Below, in pieces: positions 33,719 to 42,126 of a stretch of DNA of 64,000 bases. Positions within the stretch are counted from its first letter, which is position 1. Every line of letters starts with the position of its first letter. The translations under genes were made by a program, and so were the position numbers. This stretch comes from UBA1672 sp963977495 (GTDB lineage: Bacteria; Pseudomonadota; Alphaproteobacteria; Micavibrionales; Micavibrionaceae). Location: positions 34,486-98,485 of the forward strand of contig CAXBOT010000006.1 in the NCBI GenBank assembly GCA_963977495.1, written 5' to 3'. The notes beneath the pieces are model-generated. The model did not search any database. It worked only from the letters and a program-made list of their open reading frames with translations, and had not been told where the DNA came from.

Positions 33719-34458
33719 TCTCTGCCTCCTTCTACAGGTTTAGCCGCTTCGAAATCAACCATGGTCCCTAGGACCTGAAGATAGGCAATCAATGCATCCA
33801 TCTCGGATATCATGTGAGGATTGCCATCAAAATCACGGGCATTAACGTTATCACCATAACGTTCTGCCAGTCCGGCTGTGTCTGCTCGTGCCTCGCCAGT
33901 GGCCTGTACGACAGCATCTTTTTTCGCCCACTCTATCATTTCGTCGGTATAAGGGACACCGACGGCGCGCAGTGCTCTTAAATGACTTTTTAAATCATAC
34001 AGTTTTGCACCACGCTTCAACATAAATGAATAGGAAGGCATAATTGATTCTGGCACCAAATCGCGTGGTTCTGTCATATGCGCTACATGCCATTGATCAG
34101 AATATTTACCGCCGACACGCGCCAAATCAGGGCCTGTGCGTTTTGACCCCCATTGGAAAGGGTGGTCGTACATGCTTTCTGCAGCGAGCGAATAGTGACC
34201 ATAGCGCACAACTTCATCACGTAGGGGACGAATTTGTTGAGAGTGACAGTTATAGCATCCTTCACGAACGTAGATGTTCTGCCCCACCAGTTCCAGCGGC
34301 GTATAAGGGCGCACACCATCGACAGGTTCTATCACTGTTTCCATGCGAAACAGCGGAATAATTTCGACTATGCCGCCAATCAATACGGCTATGATGATGC
34401 ATACCAACAACAACAAGGAATTACGCTCTAGTTTTTCATGTTTGTTCATCCAACTCAT
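33715..34458 (-). CDS. ccoO: cbb3 cytochrome c oxidase monohaem subunit II
   Basis: An N-terminal helix (LLLLVCIIIAVLIGGIVEII) anchors a periplasmic cytochrome c domain. CYNCHSQQIRPLRDE is the haem-binding site, and HMTEPRDLVPESIMPSYSFM contains the Met ligand. The 247-residue length is normal. It is translationally coupled to ccoN and ccoQ. Confidence 0.95.
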   Translation of the reverse strand: MSWMNKHEKLERNSLLLLVCIIIAVLIGGIVEIIPLFRMETVIEPVDGVRPYTPLELVGQNIYVREGCYNCHSQQIRPLRDEVVRYGHYSLAAESMYDHPFQWGSKRTGPDLARVGGKYSDQWHVAHMTEPRDLVPESIMPSYSFMLKRGAKLYDLKSHLRALRAVGVPYTDEMIEWAKKDAVVQATGEARADTAGLAERYGDNVNARDFDGNPHMISEMDALIAYLQVLGTMVDFEAAKPVEGGRE

Positions 34459-35942
34459 GTTGCTACTGCTCCTTGAATGTCTGTTGTGTCTGAAGCAGAC
34501 GATTTGTCTTCATTATTATTTCCCTCTTCGATAGGTTCGCTTTCACTAATATTCCCCTTAATGGTTCGATAGAAGTTGTAGACCATCACCAACGCACCAG
34601 CGAGGTATAGAACGCCGCCCATCACGCGGATTGCATAAAATGGTTTCATTGCCATCACACTTTCAACAAATGAGTATTCAAGGAATCCCATGTCGTTATA
34701 GGAACGCCACATCAGGCCTTGCATAATTCCTGAAACCCACATGGCGGTGATGTAGAATACAATACCAAGTGTTGCAATCCATAAGTGCAGACTCACCAGT
34801 TTTATAGAATAGAGTCTTTTTCTGTCCCATAGCTGCGGCACCATGTAATAGAGCGCTCCAAAGGTAATAAAGCCGACCCATCCCAATGCCCCTGAATGTA
34901 CGTGCCCGATAGTCCAGTCGGTGTAGTGGGATAGTGCGTTCACATAACGGATCGACATAAGCGGTCCTTCAAATGTACTCATACCGTAAAAAGCCAGTGC
35001 AATAATCATAAATTGGAGAACCGGGTCATCACGAAGTTTATGCCAAGCGCCTGAAAGCGTCATAACGCCATTGATCATGCCTCCCCAACTCGGCATCCAG
35101 AGCATGATAGAGAAGGTCATTCCTAAAGTCTGCGCCCAATCAGGAAGCGCCGTATAATGTAAATGGTGCGGCCCTGCCCAGATGTAAATAAAGATCAGTG
35201 ACCAGAAGTGAACGATAGACAGGCGATAGGAATAAATAGGGCGCTCGGCTTGTTTAGGTATAAAATAATACATCATGCCTAAGAACCCTGCTGTTAAGAA
35301 AAACCCAACAGCATTATGGCCATACCACCACTGGATCATGGCACTTTGTACACCTGCAAAGGCGGAATAGCTCTTTGTATCAACAGCGCTGACCGGAAGT
35401 GCCAAGCCATTACCTAAATGTAGAACCGCGACTGTAATAATAAAAGCCAGATAAAACCAGTTGGCAACATAAAGGTGCGGCTCTTTTCTCTTAATGATGG
35501 TCATCATGAAGACAAGTAAATAAGAAACCCAAACAATGGTCAGCCATATATCGGCATACCATTCAGGTTCTGCATATTCTTTTGCTTGCGTTATACCAAG
35601 TACGTATCCGACTGCGGCCATAACAATAAATGCCTGATATCCCCAGAAAGTGAATAATGCCAGACTGTCGTTCCACAACCTTACTGCGCACGTCCTTTGT
35701 ACAACGAAATAACTTGTCGCGAATAATGCATTTCCGCCAAAGGCAAAAACGACGGCTGATGTATGTACCGGACGTAATCTTCCAAAACTTAAGTACGGCT
35801 CAATATTAAGATCAGGAAACACCATTTGCAGGGCAATAAAAATTCCAGCTGAAAAGCCGACAATAGCCCAAAACACCGTCGCGATCGTAAAGAGCTTAAC
35901 GATGTCATAGTTATATTCAGTTTGAGAAGATGTTGTTGTCAT
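34455..35942 (-). CDS. ccoN: cbb3 cytochrome c oxidase catalytic subunit I
   Basis: This is the catalytic haem-copper subunit with about 12 helices. Metal ligands are visible in RPVHTSAVVFAFGGN (haem b His), WWYGHNAVGFFLTAGFLGMM (CuB His and the cross-link Tyr region), GPHHLHYTALPDW (CuB His pair) and IGHVHSGALGWVGF (haem ligands). It reduces O2 to water at low oxygen tension. AAAGGAAACG precedes the ATG, and the SafE-like gene lies 12 bases upstream, so transcription probably begins at the FNR box near 36715. Confidence 0.96.
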   Translation of the reverse strand: MTTTSSQTEYNYDIVKLFTIATVFWAIVGFSAGIFIALQMVFPDLNIEPYLSFGRLRPVHTSAVVFAFGGNALFATSYFVVQRTCAVRLWNDSLALFTFWGYQAFIVMAAVGYVLGITQAKEYAEPEWYADIWLTIVWVSYLLVFMMTIIKRKEPHLYVANWFYLAFIITVAVLHLGNGLALPVSAVDTKSYSAFAGVQSAMIQWWYGHNAVGFFLTAGFLGMMYYFIPKQAERPIYSYRLSIVHFWSLIFIYIWAGPHHLHYTALPDWAQTLGMTFSIMLWMPSWGGMINGVMTLSGAWHKLRDDPVLQFMIIALAFYGMSTFEGPLMSIRYVNALSHYTDWTIGHVHSGALGWVGFITFGALYYMVPQLWDRKRLYSIKLVSLHLWIATLGIVFYITAMWVSGIMQGLMWRSYNDMGFLEYSFVESVMAMKPFYAIRVMGGVLYLAGALVMVYNFYRTIKGNISESEPIEEGNNNEDKSSASDTTDIQGAVAT

Positions 35943-35954
35943 TCATCGTTTCCT

Positions 35955-36662
35955 TTAAAAAATCATCGTTCCTGCAAGTGTAAACAGCCATATAGCGCTC
36001 ACCACCATGCCACCGCGTGATACGTATATACTGGCTTTGGGATATTTATATTTAAAAGCATACCCACCCAAAGAGACCATCAACAGAGCAGGGATTGTAC
36101 CCAGAGCAAAAGCACCCATCGCTAGCGCGGATTGAAAAACAGAAGATGCAGTTGCAGAAGCCAGAAGCGCTGAAACCACCAAACCACAGGGCATAAATCC
36201 AAGTAAAATACCTAAAAAATAACGGCCTGTCATGCCTTTAATATGTGATGTTTTGGAAATGAGCCCACGAATATATTTATAGGGAACTCCAGCTTTGATC
36301 TTGAGAACCCATGGGAAAATTTCAAGCAGTTTGGGAAAGGCTGAAACGATAAATATAAAACCTGCTGTCATGAGTAACGGCGCAGAAATTAATAATTTCA
36401 GATTAGAAAAAACAAAGACTAGATTGATAACAGAACTAACCATAATGGCTAAAAAGACGTATGTCGTCATGCGACCAAAATGATAGGGGAGAAGAAGCTT
36501 TGAGGCAAAAGATTGGCGTGCTTGATGATTGGTTTGAGCCACAACAAAAGGGCTGCACATCCATGCACAGTGAGAAACACCGCCGACTAACCCTGCTAAA
36601 AACAGGCTAAAGGGTAACCCATACGATGATGTGAAATCTTGTATGCACTGACCTAACAACAT
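35955..36662 (-). CDS. SafE/TauE-like (DsbD transmembrane-like) protein linked to cbb3 genes
   Basis: Six hydrophobic segments, with GGVSHCAWMCSPFVVA in the first and GILLGFMPCGLVVSALLAS in the fourth, fit the sulfite exporter TauE/SafE (UreH/DsbD_2) family commonly encoded with cytochrome oxidase genes. It probably takes part in copper or thiol/haem handling for oxidase assembly; the exact role is not established. It starts the operon ending in ccoS. Confidence 0.82.
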   Translation of the reverse strand: MLLGQCIQDFTSSYGLPFSLFLAGLVGGVSHCAWMCSPFVVAQTNHQARQSFASKLLLPYHFGRMTTYVFLAIMVSSVINLVFVFSNLKLLISAPLLMTAGFIFIVSAFPKLLEIFPWVLKIKAGVPYKYIRGLISKTSHIKGMTGRYFLGILLGFMPCGLVVSALLASATASSVFQSALAMGAFALGTIPALLMVSLGGYAFKYKYPKASIYVSRGGMVVSAIWLFTLAGTMIF

Positions 36663-36714
36663 AAATTATACCTTATTATCTTGCCAACTATCACAAAAAG
36701 GTGAATGCGTATCA

Positions 36715-36728
36715 TTGACAAAAATCAA
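36715..36728. promoter_or_regulatory. FNR/Anr box upstream of the cbb3 operon
   Basis: TTGAC-AAAA-ATCAA matches the FNR consensus fully. It lies ~53 bases before the SafE-like gene that heads the ccoN-ccoS operon and ~160 bases before the divergent regulator gene. It most likely activates the oxidase operon under oxygen limitation. Confidence 0.8.
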
Positions 36729-36887
36729 TTTTCTAATGTTTATATGTTTTGAATTTTTCAATATTGCTTTTTTCTTTGTGGTGCAAACTATCCATAAATG
36801 TTTTTTTATACTATGGCTAATGGTTGCGTGCTGTAGTTTAATCAAGTATGCAAATTAATAAAACGTGTTTTTTCAAAAGATAAATAT

Positions 36888-37610
36888 ATGGATGAAAATC
36901 AAAAAGAGATTCTAAAGGTTTCCATTTTCAAACACTTGGATTCAGGCGCATTGAAGAAAATTTCTGCAGGTGCATCTTCGAGTATGCATTCAAAGGGAAA
37001 AATACTTTTTATTCATGGTGATGAAGCACAACGATTCTATTTTATTAAAAGTGGGTGGGTTAAATTATTTCGTGAAACTTTAGATGGTGCTCAGGCGATT
37101 GTTGATATTTTGCCTAAGGGATATATCTTCGGTGAAACATCGATTTTCGAAGACAGTATATACCCATATAGTGCTGAAGTTGTTGAGCCATCTGAGATCA
37201 TTTCTTTTTCGCTCAAAAACTTGAAGTCTGAGATAGCGGAAAATAATCAGCTTGCACTTAGTATGTTGAGTGCTATGGCACGTTATCGACGACAGCAAGA
37301 TCAGGAAATAGAGCATCGTTCCATACAAAACGCTCCGCAACGTCTTGGTTGTTTTCTTTTGCGTTTGGCAAATCAGGATGAAGTGGGTGTCGTCAAAATA
37401 CACTTGCCTTATGATAAGACATTGATTGCTTCACGTTTGGGTATGCAGCCGGAAACTTTTTCTCGTGCGCTATCAAAGTTGAAGGCGCAAACTGGCATAC
37501 GTGTTCAGGGGGCGACTATAGAAATGGATAGTCTTGACTCGCTTGTTCGTTATTCTTGTTCTGCATGTTCTTCTGAGTTTCCATGTAAAGATTTACACGC
37601 AGCAGAATAA
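36888..37610 (+). CDS. Crp/Fnr-family transcriptional regulator
   Basis: An N-terminal cyclic-nucleotide-binding-like beta-roll (about residues 20-130; ILFIHGDEAQRFYFIKSGWV, GYIFGETSIFEDSIYPYSAE) is followed by a Crp winged helix with DKTLIASRLGMQPETFSRAL, whose E-x-x-SR recognition helix fits FNR-type TTGAT sites. There is no N-terminal FNR cysteine set; instead the C-terminus has CSACSSEFPC, a cysteine cluster seen in a subgroup of alphaproteobacterial Fnr relatives. It is likely the regulator, or one of them, that reads the FNR boxes at 28387, 36715 and 38010. Confidence 0.88.
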   Translation: MDENQKEILKVSIFKHLDSGALKKISAGASSSMHSKGKILFIHGDEAQRFYFIKSGWVKLFRETLDGAQAIVDILPKGYIFGETSIFEDSIYPYSAEVVEPSEIISFSLKNLKSEIAENNQLALSMLSAMARYRRQQDQEIEHRSIQNAPQRLGCFLLRLANQDEVGVVKIHLPYDKTLIASRLGMQPETFSRALSKLKAQTGIRVQGATIEMDSLDSLVRYSCSACSSEFPCKDLHAAE

Positions 37611-37612
37611 CG

Positions 37613-37975
37613 TTAGTTGTACATCCACTCCCAATTTAAGCGCGCGGGATTTTGTATATAAATTTTCGGATTTTGAACCACTGAAAATAAATAGCGATTA
37701 CTCACAAACCATTTCCCATCACATTGACAAGACCCGCATTCGCCATGTGGGCCGCAGACAATAGAGTTATTTTTTATCTGCATAACATATGTTTTGTTGT
37801 ATTCTTGGATTTGGACTTCTATTTTGCGGACGAAGTCTTGTTTTCTTGCGGCTTCGAAAATCTGTTTAAAAGGAAAGCGGTCTTTGTTCCTCTCTAATGC
37901 AGCGTTGCATATATTTAAATATGCCTGCATCAAGTCATCGTAATTTTTAAAATGCACAAATGATTCATTCTTCAT
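37613..37975 (-). CDS. Hypothetical cysteine-containing protein under an FNR box
   Basis: The conserved-looking core is YVMQIKNNSIVCGPHGECGS followed by CQCDGKW, a Cys-rich patch (four Cys and a His) that could bind a metal or FeS cluster; the C-terminus is NPARLNWEWMYN. The open frame extends to an ATG at 38023, but the FNR box at 38010-38023 overlaps it, so the ATG at 37975 (MKNESFVHF) is more credible. That is 120 residues. No family is recognised. It converges with the Fnr gene and is divergent from a small membrane-protein gene. Confidence 0.55.
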   Translation of the reverse strand: MKNESFVHFKNYDDLMQAYLNICNAALERNKDRFPFKQIFEAARKQDFVRKIEVQIQEYNKTYVMQIKNNSIVCGPHGECGSCQCDGKWFVSNRYLFSVVQNPKIYIQNPARLNWEWMYN

Positions 37976-38009
37976 CTCGTAATTGTGTGTTTTTTGCATC
38001 GACATGGAA

Positions 38010-38023
38010 TTGATCAATGTCAA
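38010..38023. promoter_or_regulatory. FNR/Anr box shared by a divergent gene pair
   Basis: TTGAT-CAAT-GTCAA is a perfect match. Its centre (38016.5) is about 42 bases from the ATG on either side (37975 minus strand, 38059 plus strand). A class II site at -41.5 would thus place both transcription starts at or within a base or so of the start codons. Confidence 0.7.
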
Positions 38024-38058
38024 TTACATCAGGAGATTTGATTCTTAGTGTGATCGTT

Positions 38059-38226
38059 ATGAATATGATGAAAACATCAAAGATAAATTTCTTGAAAAAA
38101 TTTAAAAGGCCGAGCAAGCAGATGTTCTGGGCTTGGATTACCTATCAAACAATAAAAGGTTCGCTTACAACGTCTTTTATTTGGATACCGCTTTTCTGGA
38201 TATGGTTTGGGTTTTCTGATAGTTGA
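38059..38226 (+). CDS. Small membrane-associated hypothetical protein
   Basis: The basic N-terminal half (KINFLKKFKRPSKQMFWAWI) is followed by an aromatic hydrophobic helix (TSFIWIPLFWIWFGF), like small proteins of respiratory loci. The longest frame starts at 38017 inside the FNR box; MNMMKTSK at 38059 fits better. It has no Shine-Dalgarno, so it may be translated from a leaderless mRNA. The GIY-YIG remnant begins directly after it. No family is assigned. Confidence 0.5.
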   Translation: MNMMKTSKINFLKKFKRPSKQMFWAWITYQTIKGSLTTSFIWIPLFWIWFGFSDS

Positions 38227-38246
38227 TTTTTATAATTCTAAGTGCT

Positions 38247-38459
38247 GACGGGGAACAGAGTGAATATGCCGCGAACTACACCGGCGGCAATAAAGAGCTT
38301 GTTACGTTGTTAAAATCAGATCCGTATTATTACCGCTACTTCCGATATTCAGTTCTACAAACCTTGCCAAGTAACATCACACAACGTGAAATCGTCGCTA
38401 TTGAAAATCTTTACAAACAAAAGCTTGGTTCAAAAATGCACGGCCTGAACCGGAACTGA
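38247..38459 (+). pseudogene. GIY-YIG endonuclease, N-terminally truncated
   Basis: From GEQSEYAANYTGGNKELVTL through LKSDPYYYRYFRYSVLQTLP to YKQKLGSKMHGLN the sequence matches the C-terminal two thirds of phage-type GIY-YIG nucleases. The GIY and YIG strands and the catalytic Arg/Tyr that should precede are absent because the upstream sequence is foreign. Its end and ~45 downstream bases recur in worse shape at 25646-25765. Confidence 0.75.
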
Positions 38460-38813
38460 CATAGGGCCTGATTAGGTAGTGACCTGCAGCGGGTCAATAA
38501 ACGTAAAAGACAACCTCACCAACGCTTTGAAAGACATATGGCGCTAAATATCAGTTGCATTTTTTTCAAAATAGCGTATATTAAAAGCATCCCAAGTTTG
38601 AGAGGGTGCATGGCACCGTTCTTATGAAGTGAATTTAGGCATGGCCCTAACTTGAGTATAGCTTCTTAGGCAATCTCAATCTTTTTATACGGCATGGTCC
38701 GGATGGGTTTCGAATTTAGACATGGCTCTGATTTGAACTTTATTCGCGGAAACCATGCCTTTTTTATGTCTAGGTCTCCGCAGGTTTAATTTCAAACTGA
38801 AGGAGATTGTCAG
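38460..38813. promoter_or_regulatory. Structured leader-like region upstream of the ParB-methylase gene
   Basis: No gene is present. Four versions of a GCATGG core occur: GGTGC-ATG-GCACC (self-complementary, ~38606-38618), GGCATGGC at 38638, GGCATGGT at 38691 and GACATGGC at 38719. One complementary ACCATGCC at 38752-38759 is followed by six T. The pair 38691/38752 makes an 8-bp stem ending in a T-run (terminator-like). Two ~27-base direct repeats (38631-38658 and 38712-38739) overlap these arms. The layout suggests alternative hairpins, i.e. an attenuator or a small structured RNA. Confidence 0.5.
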
Positions 38814-40159
38814 ATGACATCCAAAAAGAACAAAGCGCTCGGCAGCTTTAAAAATGCCGGATCACCACACACCTATATGCTAATCGATATTGGCGAACTC
38901 AATCCTTACGCCAACAATCCCAAACAGCATCCCGCTTGGCACGTTAATCAGCTCACAGCCAGTATCAAGCAGTTTGGCTTTATCGTGCCTATCATCATAA
39001 ATGATAAATATGAAATCATTGCTGGGCATGGCCGTTATGAAGCAGCTAAGAAGCTTGGCTTAAAACAGGTTCCTGTCATTCTGGTCAGTAATTTATCAGA
39101 TGCGCAGGTGAAGGCTTACCGCATCGCTGATAACCAACTCAACCTTAATACCGGCCATGATGAAGATCTGTTGCGCGTTGAGTTGCAGTACCTTGATAAA
39201 CTCGACCTTGATTTTGATCTAGAAATCTTAGGCTTTGGCACGGGTCAACTCGACATTATTATTGGCGGTGAAGCACCTGCTGAAAATGATGAAGCGGACC
39301 TTATCCCTGAAGTCAAAGAAAAGTTCGTTAGCAAGCCCGGTGATATCTGGATATTAGGCAATCACCATCTTTTATGTGGTGATGCGTTAGAACCTGCAAA
39401 TTATAAAGTATTAATGAATGGTGATACGGCGCATGCGGTATTTAGTGACCCACCATATAATGTACCGGTGAGTGGCCACATCTGCGGCAACGGCAAAGTT
39501 CAGCATGATGAGTTTGCCATGGCCAGCGGCGAAATGTCCGACGATGAATTCGTGGCATTCTTGGCTGCCTTTATTGCACTCGTCATTGAGCACAGTAAAA
39601 ACGGTTCTCTTCATTATCTCTGCATCGATTGGCGCGGAATTCATCAGATGATTAGCGCAGGGCAGGGCCAATATTCAGAGCTCAAAAACATCTGCATTTG
39701 GAATAAATCCAACGGCGGTATGGGCTCGCTCTACCGCAGTAAGCATGAGTTTGTGCCGGTGTTCAAAAACGGAACGGCTCCGCATACCAACAACGTGCTT
39801 TTGGGGGCTCGGGCAGATATCGCACAAATGTTTGGGATTACCCCGGCGTTAATACCTTCGGTGGCACGGATGATTTGAAACTTCATCCTACCGTTAAACC
39901 CGTTGCCATGGTTGCAGACGCCATCATGGACTGTACCAAACGCGGCGAGATTGTGTTGGACCCCTTCGCTGGTTCCGGCTCAACCCTGATCGCTTGCGAA
40001 CAGGTGAGCCGCGCTGCTCGCTGCATTGAGCTCGAACCCAAATACTGCGACGTCATAGTGCGCCGCTGGCAGGCGTTCACCGGGCAGACGGTTGTGCATG
40101 CAGAAACTGGTCAAACCTTCAATGACATCCAAACACAGGGAGACTCTGACAATGAGTAA
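38814..40159 (+). pseudogene. ParB-like nuclease domain + DNA methyltransferase, split by a -1 frameshift
   Basis: The first frame (38814-39878) has a ParB/sulfiredoxin-like domain (IKQFGFIVPIIIN, IIAGHGRYEAAKKLGLKQVP) and the methylase catalytic motif SDPPYNVPVSG. The second frame (to 40159) supplies LHPTVKPVAMVADAI and the SAM-binding DPFAGSGSTLIACE. Reading the -1 frame from about 39803 restores the missing link GRYRTNVWDYPGVNTFGG. The motif order (DPPY before DPFAGSGST) is the beta class, N4-C or N6-A. The break lies at TTTGGGG, which is a formally correct X-XXY-YYZ slippery heptamer, so either a mutation or programmed frameshifting is possible. A good AAGGAG precedes the start. Confidence 0.85.
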
Positions 40160-40539
40160 GGATAACCGCAAAGATGGGCGTAAAAACAACAATCCGCCCG
40201 ATGAACATAAATATAAACCAGGCCAGTCGGGTAATCCGGCTGGTCGCCCGCCTAAGAAAAAATCGACCTTCGATGATGAAATCCAAGCTGTGTTCGGCGC
40301 GCAGCGTGAAATCACCATAAAACGGTACAACAAAGCCGAGAAGTATGCGTCAGGTGATCTTGGAGCAAATGGCACATGGTGCTGCACAGGGCGATCATAA
40401 GATGATTAGGATGTGCATTCCTTTCTTAAAGTCTATGGATGACGCCCCTGAGCTTGAGATTTTGTCCGAAGATAAGAAAATCATGGACGATTTCATGAAG
40501 CAGTTCACCAGCGATGGAGGGCCGAAAGATGAAGAGTGA
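40152..40539 (+). pseudogene. DUF5681 protein (terminase-associated), frameshifted
   Basis: The N-terminal signature KYKPGQSGNPAGRPPKKKST is diagnostic for DUF5681, usually encoded just before a large terminase. The frame from 40152 fails near 40342 (KAEKYASGDLG...); one extra base there moves the remainder into the next frame, where MRQVILEQMAHGAAQGDHKM and the C-terminus continue to 40539. It overlaps the methylase gene by eight bases and the terminase start by eleven. Confidence 0.8.
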
Positions 40540-41671
40540 AATTGAAAAATATAAAACAATCCTTCGCCATGATTTGGCAAGCTTTATAAAGTTTGCATTC
40601 GATATTTTACATCCTCATGCAGAGTATCATCATAATTGGCATATTGACGCAATCGCTCACGCTTTAGCGCAGGTGGCTGATGGCAACACCAAACGGCTCA
40701 TTATCAATACGCCGCCCAGGATGCTGAAATCACATTGCGTCAGTATTGCGTGGATCGCATTTATGTTGGGGCGCGATCCGCGTTATAAATTCTTATGTCT
40801 GCACGCCAGTAACGCACTGGGGCGTGATTTGGACGAAGCGTGCGCGGAACTAATGCAATCTCCACGCTACCGCGCGCTATTTCAAAACACACGGATTAAA
40901 CTCAAGAAAAACAAGCTCTGCACAAGCTTCGGTGGCCATCGTCAATTTATGCCGATCAATGGCCGCCTCACAGGCCTTGGTGCTGATGTGGTTATTATTG
41001 ACGACCCCATCAGCACAGCCGATGCGCGTGATCCAAAAGCACGCCTGCAACTGCATCAGCAGTTCGATGACAATATATCGCAGCGCCTTAATAATACAGA
41101 TGGTGCCATTATTGTTGTAATGCGGCGCTTGCATGAGGATGATTTGATGGCGCATCTGCTGGCTAAAAATGAAAATTGGGTGCATCTTGATTTATCGGCC
41201 ATTGCCTTGCAGGACGAAATCTGGGATCTGCCCTATGGACGCACGCATCAGCGTTCAAAGGGCGAGGTCTTGCATACGAACAGAAAATCTCGTGACGAAC
41301 TGCTAGATACCTTAAAAGAGGTTGGCGGCCACGCCTTTGCTCAACAATATCTGCAATCCCAATATGAAACACGCTTCGGCGAAGAGGGTCATGGGTGCGT
41401 ATTTTTAACACCATTCAGAGAAGGTGAGGTTTGGGATCCGATGACATCGCCGCCGGGGCCGTACGGGTTTTATAGATCCAAAGAAAGTGATTTTATTCTG
41501 CCCAAAGTATTCGGCATTGGGGAAGATCCGTATCCTGCAGATATGCGCTCTACGCTAACGACGGATGAATGGACAAAGGCCGCGAAAATCCTCCGCGACG
41601 AGATGCTTATGCCCGGTGGTGATATTAACCCCGAATGGATCAAAAAACAGGAAGAGAAAGACAACTTTTAG
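40529..41671 (+). CDS. Phage-type terminase large subunit, ATPase half with a foreign C-terminus
   Basis: The packaging ATPase core is visible: LIINTPPRMLKSHCVSIAWI (Walker A-like, PPRMLKS), GLGADVVIIDDPIS (Walker B) and AIIVVMRRLHEDDLMAHLL (coupling motif). Up to AFAQQYLQSQYETRF it follows the family. The last ~90 residues (from about GCVFLTPF to EEKDNF) replace the expected RNase H-like nuclease and match nothing I know, so the protein is probably inactive or chimeric. ATG 40529 follows GGAGGG and is preferred over ATG 40514. Confidence 0.7.
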   Translation: MKSEIEKYKTILRHDLASFIKFAFDILHPHAEYHHNWHIDAIAHALAQVADGNTKRLIINTPPRMLKSHCVSIAWIAFMLGRDPRYKFLCLHASNALGRDLDEACAELMQSPRYRALFQNTRIKLKKNKLCTSFGGHRQFMPINGRLTGLGADVVIIDDPISTADARDPKARLQLHQQFDDNISQRLNNTDGAIIVVMRRLHEDDLMAHLLAKNENWVHLDLSAIALQDEIWDLPYGRTHQRSKGEVLHTNRKSRDELLDTLKEVGGHAFAQQYLQSQYETRFGEEGHGCVFLTPFREGEVWDPMTSPPGPYGFYRSKESDFILPKVFGIGEDPYPADMRSTLTTDEWTKAAKILRDEMLMPGGDINPEWIKKQEEKDNF

Positions 41672-41724
41672 ACTGGACTTCCTCGCCACAGGAAGCGTGT
41701 ATGGAGCCAACGAAAGGAACTCAC

Positions 41725-42126
41725 ATGCACGAAAATTTACCGCTCCAAGAGCTACGGAAACTATGGATGCAGCACTGGTCATTATCGCCGCACAAAGGTA
41801 TCGGGCGCTCGATGATGGCCAAAAGCATCGAACATAAAATAAATGAGAAAAACGGAGGCGGTTTTACGCCGGAGCAGCAGATCCGGCTTGATCCGCTAAT
41901 TAGGCAATATAAGCGCAACCCCAAATGCTTTAAGGGTGCTCACGCGCCCTTAAAACCAGGAACAAGGTTGATGCGTACATTCAAAGGAAAGCGGCATAGC
42001 ATTTTGGTTAAAAGCAGCGGCTTCGAATATAATAAAAAGAGTTACAGCAGCCTTTCGCACATCGCTTCAGAAATAACAGGTAGCCGTTGGAATGGCTGGG
42101 TGTTTTTTGGTTTGAAGAAGGTTTAA
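41725..42126 (+). CDS. DUF2924 family protein
   Basis: A 133-residue protein with the family line LPLQELRKLWMQHW, LKPGTRLMRTFKGKRHSILV, FEYNKKSYSSLSHIASEITG and a terminal WNGWVFFGL. DUF2924 proteins are nearly always encoded next to large serine recombinases in alphaproteobacterial prophages and islands and may help the recombinase; the function is not proven. The ATG at 41725 follows AAAGGA. Here a minus-strand gene separates it from the recombinase. Confidence 0.85.
   Translation: MHENLPLQELRKLWMQHWSLSPHKGIGRSMMAKSIEHKINEKNGGGFTPEQQIRLDPLIRQYKRNPKCFKGAHAPLKPGTRLMRTFKGKRHSILVKSSGFEYNKKSYSSLSHIASEITGSRWNGWVFFGLKKV

Noticed and set aside
38590..38760. Repeated GCATGG cores considered as a CRISPR-like or iteron array
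   Set aside because: There are only two imperfect ~27-base direct repeats with an ~80-base period and no cas or replication genes; a hairpin leader explains them better.
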